NCBI RefSeq assembly: GCF_001949145.1
Contig: NW_019091367.1
Location: 2,603,966 to 2,621,312 of the forward strand
From: Acanthaster planci
Lineage: Eukaryota > Echinodermata > Asteroidea > Valvatida > Acanthasteridae
Length of the DNA stretch: 17,347 nucleotides
Direction of reading: 5' to 3'
Position numbers and translations under genes: made by a program. Below the pieces are notes generated by a model. That model had not been told where the DNA came from. It was given only the letters and a program-made list of their open reading frames with translations, and ran no database searches. Of this stretch, positions 14,122 to 17,347 are shown in pieces; position 1 is the stretch's first letter, and every line of letters starts with the position of its first letter.

Positions 14122-16260
14122 ATACGTACCTCGTTAGAAGACTGCGTAAATCGTGTCATCCTGTTGGATGTTTGTGCAGGTTGATAATGCATTTTTGTTG
14201 GAATCTTTCCCTTTCCAATTTTTCCAGAGTCGAGGTGTTAGAAGCCAACTCCTAGGTATAGTCCTCGCGGTCTATAATACGTATGTCGCAGTCTTTGTTA
14301 TGGGGTTTGATGATAATTTGCAGATTGTTTTTGAGTTTGTCGCTGGGAATTCTGCTTTGGAGGTGTTTTGAGGGAATTTCTCAGTCTGCGCTAGTTTCAT
14401 TTTGTTTGTCTGCAAATAGTTCACTCGTGTGACACTGGGTATTATTTTGGGGGACCCTGAGGATTACGGTTGACATGGCTTTCGTGTGAGGGGTTGTAAC
14501 GCATAAGGTATGTGATTCCCCTCCGTCTTTGAAACTGGTTGATAGCTATGATATGAGTGAGCGTTGATCGGGTTCAGTGTTCGGTATTGTTCGGTAGATT
14601 GGCCATGGAAGCTGAGTCTTGGGCTTTTGACGTACTGATGAGCTGTGTTGACCAAAGTTTGGGAATTTAACGTTTATTTGATTTGCCTTGTGGGTTTAAG
14701 TAATTTTTTGCCATTTTGTTTGGAGAACATCACAATGAAGCAAATTTATAAATTGTACCGTTCGCTATAGAAAGGCCTGCAAGAATAAATATTTCGGAAA
14801 ATCCAACAGACAAGTGACTATCCCTGTGCCGCCGCGCGCCCTGACCTGGCTGTCGGAAATGGACTGCTTGAAACGCTTGTTTAAAGCAGTCTGGAGAGGG
14901 GCTATAGAGCGACGTCACGTGGTACAAAACTTGCTGTCTTTGACCACTGAAAAAGGCTTATACAGACAGTCTTTATGTCTGTTTATGAAGCATCATGTCT
15001 TCAATATTCAAAGATACTCTAATTACGTGCAAGGAGGTGATATGGTCCAAAAAGAAAAAGAGAGTACAAAAGTCATGTCAAACTAAACTTCGGTTCTAAA
15101 CTAATTAGCATCGCCGTGAAAAATATTAGGAGCTTGGGCAATATAACTTTCGGCTTGGTGACGTCACAGAACGTTGATAGCTATCATCGAATGATCTTAT
15201 TGGTTCATTTTTTGTGTGCAAGATAACACCTCTAAAGTAGGCTGTATTAAATGAAGACTTATAATAAAGAGAGTTTATAATAGTCATCTCAAAATTTCTG
15301 AACAGCATCCAGAATAATGAAGTCCCCATTTTCAAACTTTATAAAATAATTATTCACCCATTATTTCTGCCATCTTTTAGAATATGCAGAAAAACGCACT
15401 TTTAATTTCTAAAATCAACTGTCTTTGATGTGCCAGTGCCGGGAAAACACCCTCTTATTTCATGACGTCATCACCCATTGTATAATACTTGGCATAATCT
15501 TCTTTAAAAATTTAGTTAGTCATATTAGTTTGGGGCAATTTCAATCGGTAGTGTAGTTATATTCACATATTTTGCTCTTTCAGTTGTTCCCAAAGTTCAG
15601 GTTACGTGGTTCTGTGTCCAAACATAGATCGTTTTTCAGAAAAATCTTCTAATTCTTATATTTGCATATTAAACAGTGGCAGATACTTCTATTGCAAATG
15701 CATTTCTTCCACAATTATTTTCAAACCCACGCACTGTACCCACCGAGAACACATGACATGTTATTTACTTCGTTTACTATTTTACATGGCACCAAACCAC
15801 GGTACAGTTACCTTGAAGCTGCAGCAAACAAAAGTATTGATCCTCAACAGCCATTTGTAGGTATTTCATTTACGCACAAATATTGGTGCGATTGAAAAGG
15901 GAGTGTTTTCTTCTCCCCCCCCCAAAAAAATCTTCCATGCCGTCTCCAAACATTCGGTTTGTCGAATCAAATTGGCTGGATTGACGCGCCGAAGTCGTAT
16001 CAAGCCTCTCTGACCAATTAACAAACGGAATTACGTTACGTCACACAATTTTTCACTGAACACCTCGAAAATAGGGCTTTAAAAGGACCCCCAAATCACT
16101 TCAAGGTCTACTTTTTAATGGAAATGGAAAACATCATAAATTAATCGAAATCGTAGCTCACCTGTTTAAAAAAAATGAAAACTAGAATGTTTTAAAACAT
16201 TTTGGTGCGGAGCAATATCTAATAGTGCTCCGTCTCGCGTAGTGAGAAACAGAGACAGCG
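14122..16260. other. Gene-poor stretch with several CRE-like palindromes
   Basis: No exon or element is recognised. TGACGTCA palindromes occur at 15159-15166 and 15463-15470, and CGACGTCACGTGG at 14910-14922. From about 14220 to 14660 the + strand is rich in G and T. Homopolymer C/A runs lie near 15917. Confidence 0.5.
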
Positions 16261-16427
16261 ACTTTTCACATTTACATTTTATTTTAGTGTGCCTTCGGAT
16301 TTCAAGAGGAGAGGAGAAATGTGTCATCTACTCTGCCGAATTTTTCCCTCCATTGGTGAAATTTATCCTTTGAGTTTGGAAGCTAAAATACTGCCCTTAA
16401 CATCAGGCAAAAATGTGGACTGAGACT

Positions 16428-16946
16428 TTACTGATTTTCGACAACATGGGAGAAATTGGGCTGTGGTTGGACGAAGAAGTCCACGGAAGCTTCGGCCAAA
16501 TGCACCATGCATACACTGCAGTGGCCTGACCCTGCGGACATGCCGGTGCCCGGCCTAAGACATCCCTCGATGGATTTGAACTTTGACTTCAGAATGGACA
16601 GAGCTGGATATTTGTCAGCTTGTAAGAAACTGAACTTATGGCCCATAGCAAAAAAAGTGAACTGAACTTTAAAAATGTATTTGAAATTGTGTGGTCTTAT
16701 TTTTGTCGAATGATCTGAGTGACGAATTCGGACCAAGTACCAGGCACCGTGGTGAGTTTGTTTGAAGAACATTCTGAGGTAAGTGGAGTTTGAATTCATG
16801 TAAGATCGTAGTTTTTCCTTGAAAAAATTTGAAAACGCGTGGCATAGGTCAAACCGCAAGTATCCCTCCGACAAACGCTCGTAAGTTCGGTCAAAATATG
16901 TGAACTTCAAAGCAGATTCATATTTACGGACTCTTTTGCTTCGCAT
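16428..16946 (-). CDS. Uncharacterised open frame of 172 codons (doubtful)
   Basis: This is the longest uninterrupted frame in the window. It starts at an ATG (16946) and its C-terminal part contains GCLRPGTGMSAGSGHCSVC. The product is basic and rich in F, Y, S and H, with no clear signal peptide, membrane segment or motif that I recognise. About 145 bases after the stop, the minus strand has AATAAA (16283-16278), followed within about 20 bases by TGTCTCTGTTTCTC. That is the usual order for a poly(A) site. I see no splice evidence or relative. It could be a chance frame or part of a dispersed repeat. Confidence 0.18.
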   Translation of the reverse strand: MRSKRVRKYESALKFTYFDRTYERLSEGYLRFDLCHAFSNFFKEKLRSYMNSNSTYLRMFFKQTHHGAWYLVRIRHSDHSTKIRPHNFKYIFKVQFTFFAMGHKFSFLQADKYPALSILKSKFKSIEGCLRPGTGMSAGSGHCSVCMVHLAEASVDFFVQPQPNFSHVVENQ

Positions 16947-17347
16947 AAAATAGGTCTCGTTCGAGCTTTAAGCGTGACCCAAAGTCCAGACAAAAACAAG
17001 TATCTGTGGCGAGTGGAAAAAAAGACTGACAGGTAAAAGTCCAAATGGGTTAACATTTGTTTATGAATAGAACAAGCGCGTGCTTTTATGAAGCACGCCG
17101 TGCAAGCGGCTGGGCAAGGTATACTACATTATCTAACTTGAATGCTGCGGTACGCGACCAGGTGTCACGTGTTGGCTAGAAACTCGCTGACAACCAACTA
17201 CAGGGCTTAAGATGTATAATATTCGAATAACTACAGAGGAATCTCCAGAATTTAAATGATTGATGTATAAATCATCAGGAGAAAAGGACAGCGGCGGGAC
17301 TGTTGTCCGTAAAGTGAATGATGTATCAAAGATAAAACAAAAGGACA
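16947..17347. other. Window end, nothing recognised
   Basis: Noncoding sequence. Two imperfect direct copies of about 33 bases (17258-17290 and 17315-17347), both ending AAAAGGACA, lie at the edge and may continue outside the window. Confidence 0.4.

Noticed and set aside
14153-14655. Possible decayed retroelement coding region
   Set aside because: The + strand is G/T-rich and the minus strand gives short frames, but I see no reverse transcriptase, protease or gag motif.
16186-16232. Short palindromes near GTTTTAAAAC and CGGAGCA...TGCTCCG
   Set aside because: Stems of 5-7 bp are expected by chance in AT-rich DNA and no context supports a function.

Overview
The window is animal nuclear DNA. 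It carries a multi-exon gene with canonical GT...AG introns, long AT-leaning noncoding stretches, and several small inverted-repeat elements. The palindrome TACATGTA is very frequent in the first 9.8 kb. That motif and the general repeat style suggest a marine invertebrate, perhaps an echinoderm, hemichordate or amphioxus, but a lophotrochozoan cannot be excluded. There are no bacterial-style operons, rRNA genes or CRISPR arrays.

The one convincing gene lies on the + strand between 1121 and 6123. Five exons (1121-1183, 1678-1793, 2580-2772, 4354-4551, 5989-6123) join in frame to 234 codons plus a TAG stop. The product is a four-pass MARVEL-domain protein of the synaptophysin/pantophysin family. 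The spacing of loop-2 cysteines, the AWASG segment after TM3, the FGFLN...GN.WFVFKET block of TM4 and a short proline-ending tail place it closest to pantophysin (SYPL1). The start codon is not among these exons, so a short upstream exon is missing or unrecognised.

After the stop codon, 6124 to about 7.7 kb is probably 3' UTR or flank. It is followed by an eight-copy, 32-bp minisatellite (7725-7980). This looks like a local expansion of the first segment of a dispersed repeat; that repeat continues to about 8085 and has a relative in intron 4 (about 5327-5425). A 257-bp element with long terminal inverted repeats lies at 8714-8971.

The region from about 9.8 kb to the end has no recognised gene. 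It holds a nested repeat cluster at 13.0-14.1 kb. Two copies of one roughly 190-bp MITE, in opposite orientation and each with 8-bp target-site duplications, sit in an older inverted duplication. Next to them is a separate 247-bp foldback made of short CCTCGTAAGTCCGA-like units. The longest open frame in the window (172 codons, minus strand, 16428-16946) matches no family I know but has a plausible poly(A) signal downstream.

I found no new enzymatic or defence system. The interest is in the repeat architecture and in a sharp change in TACATGTA density near 9.8 kb.
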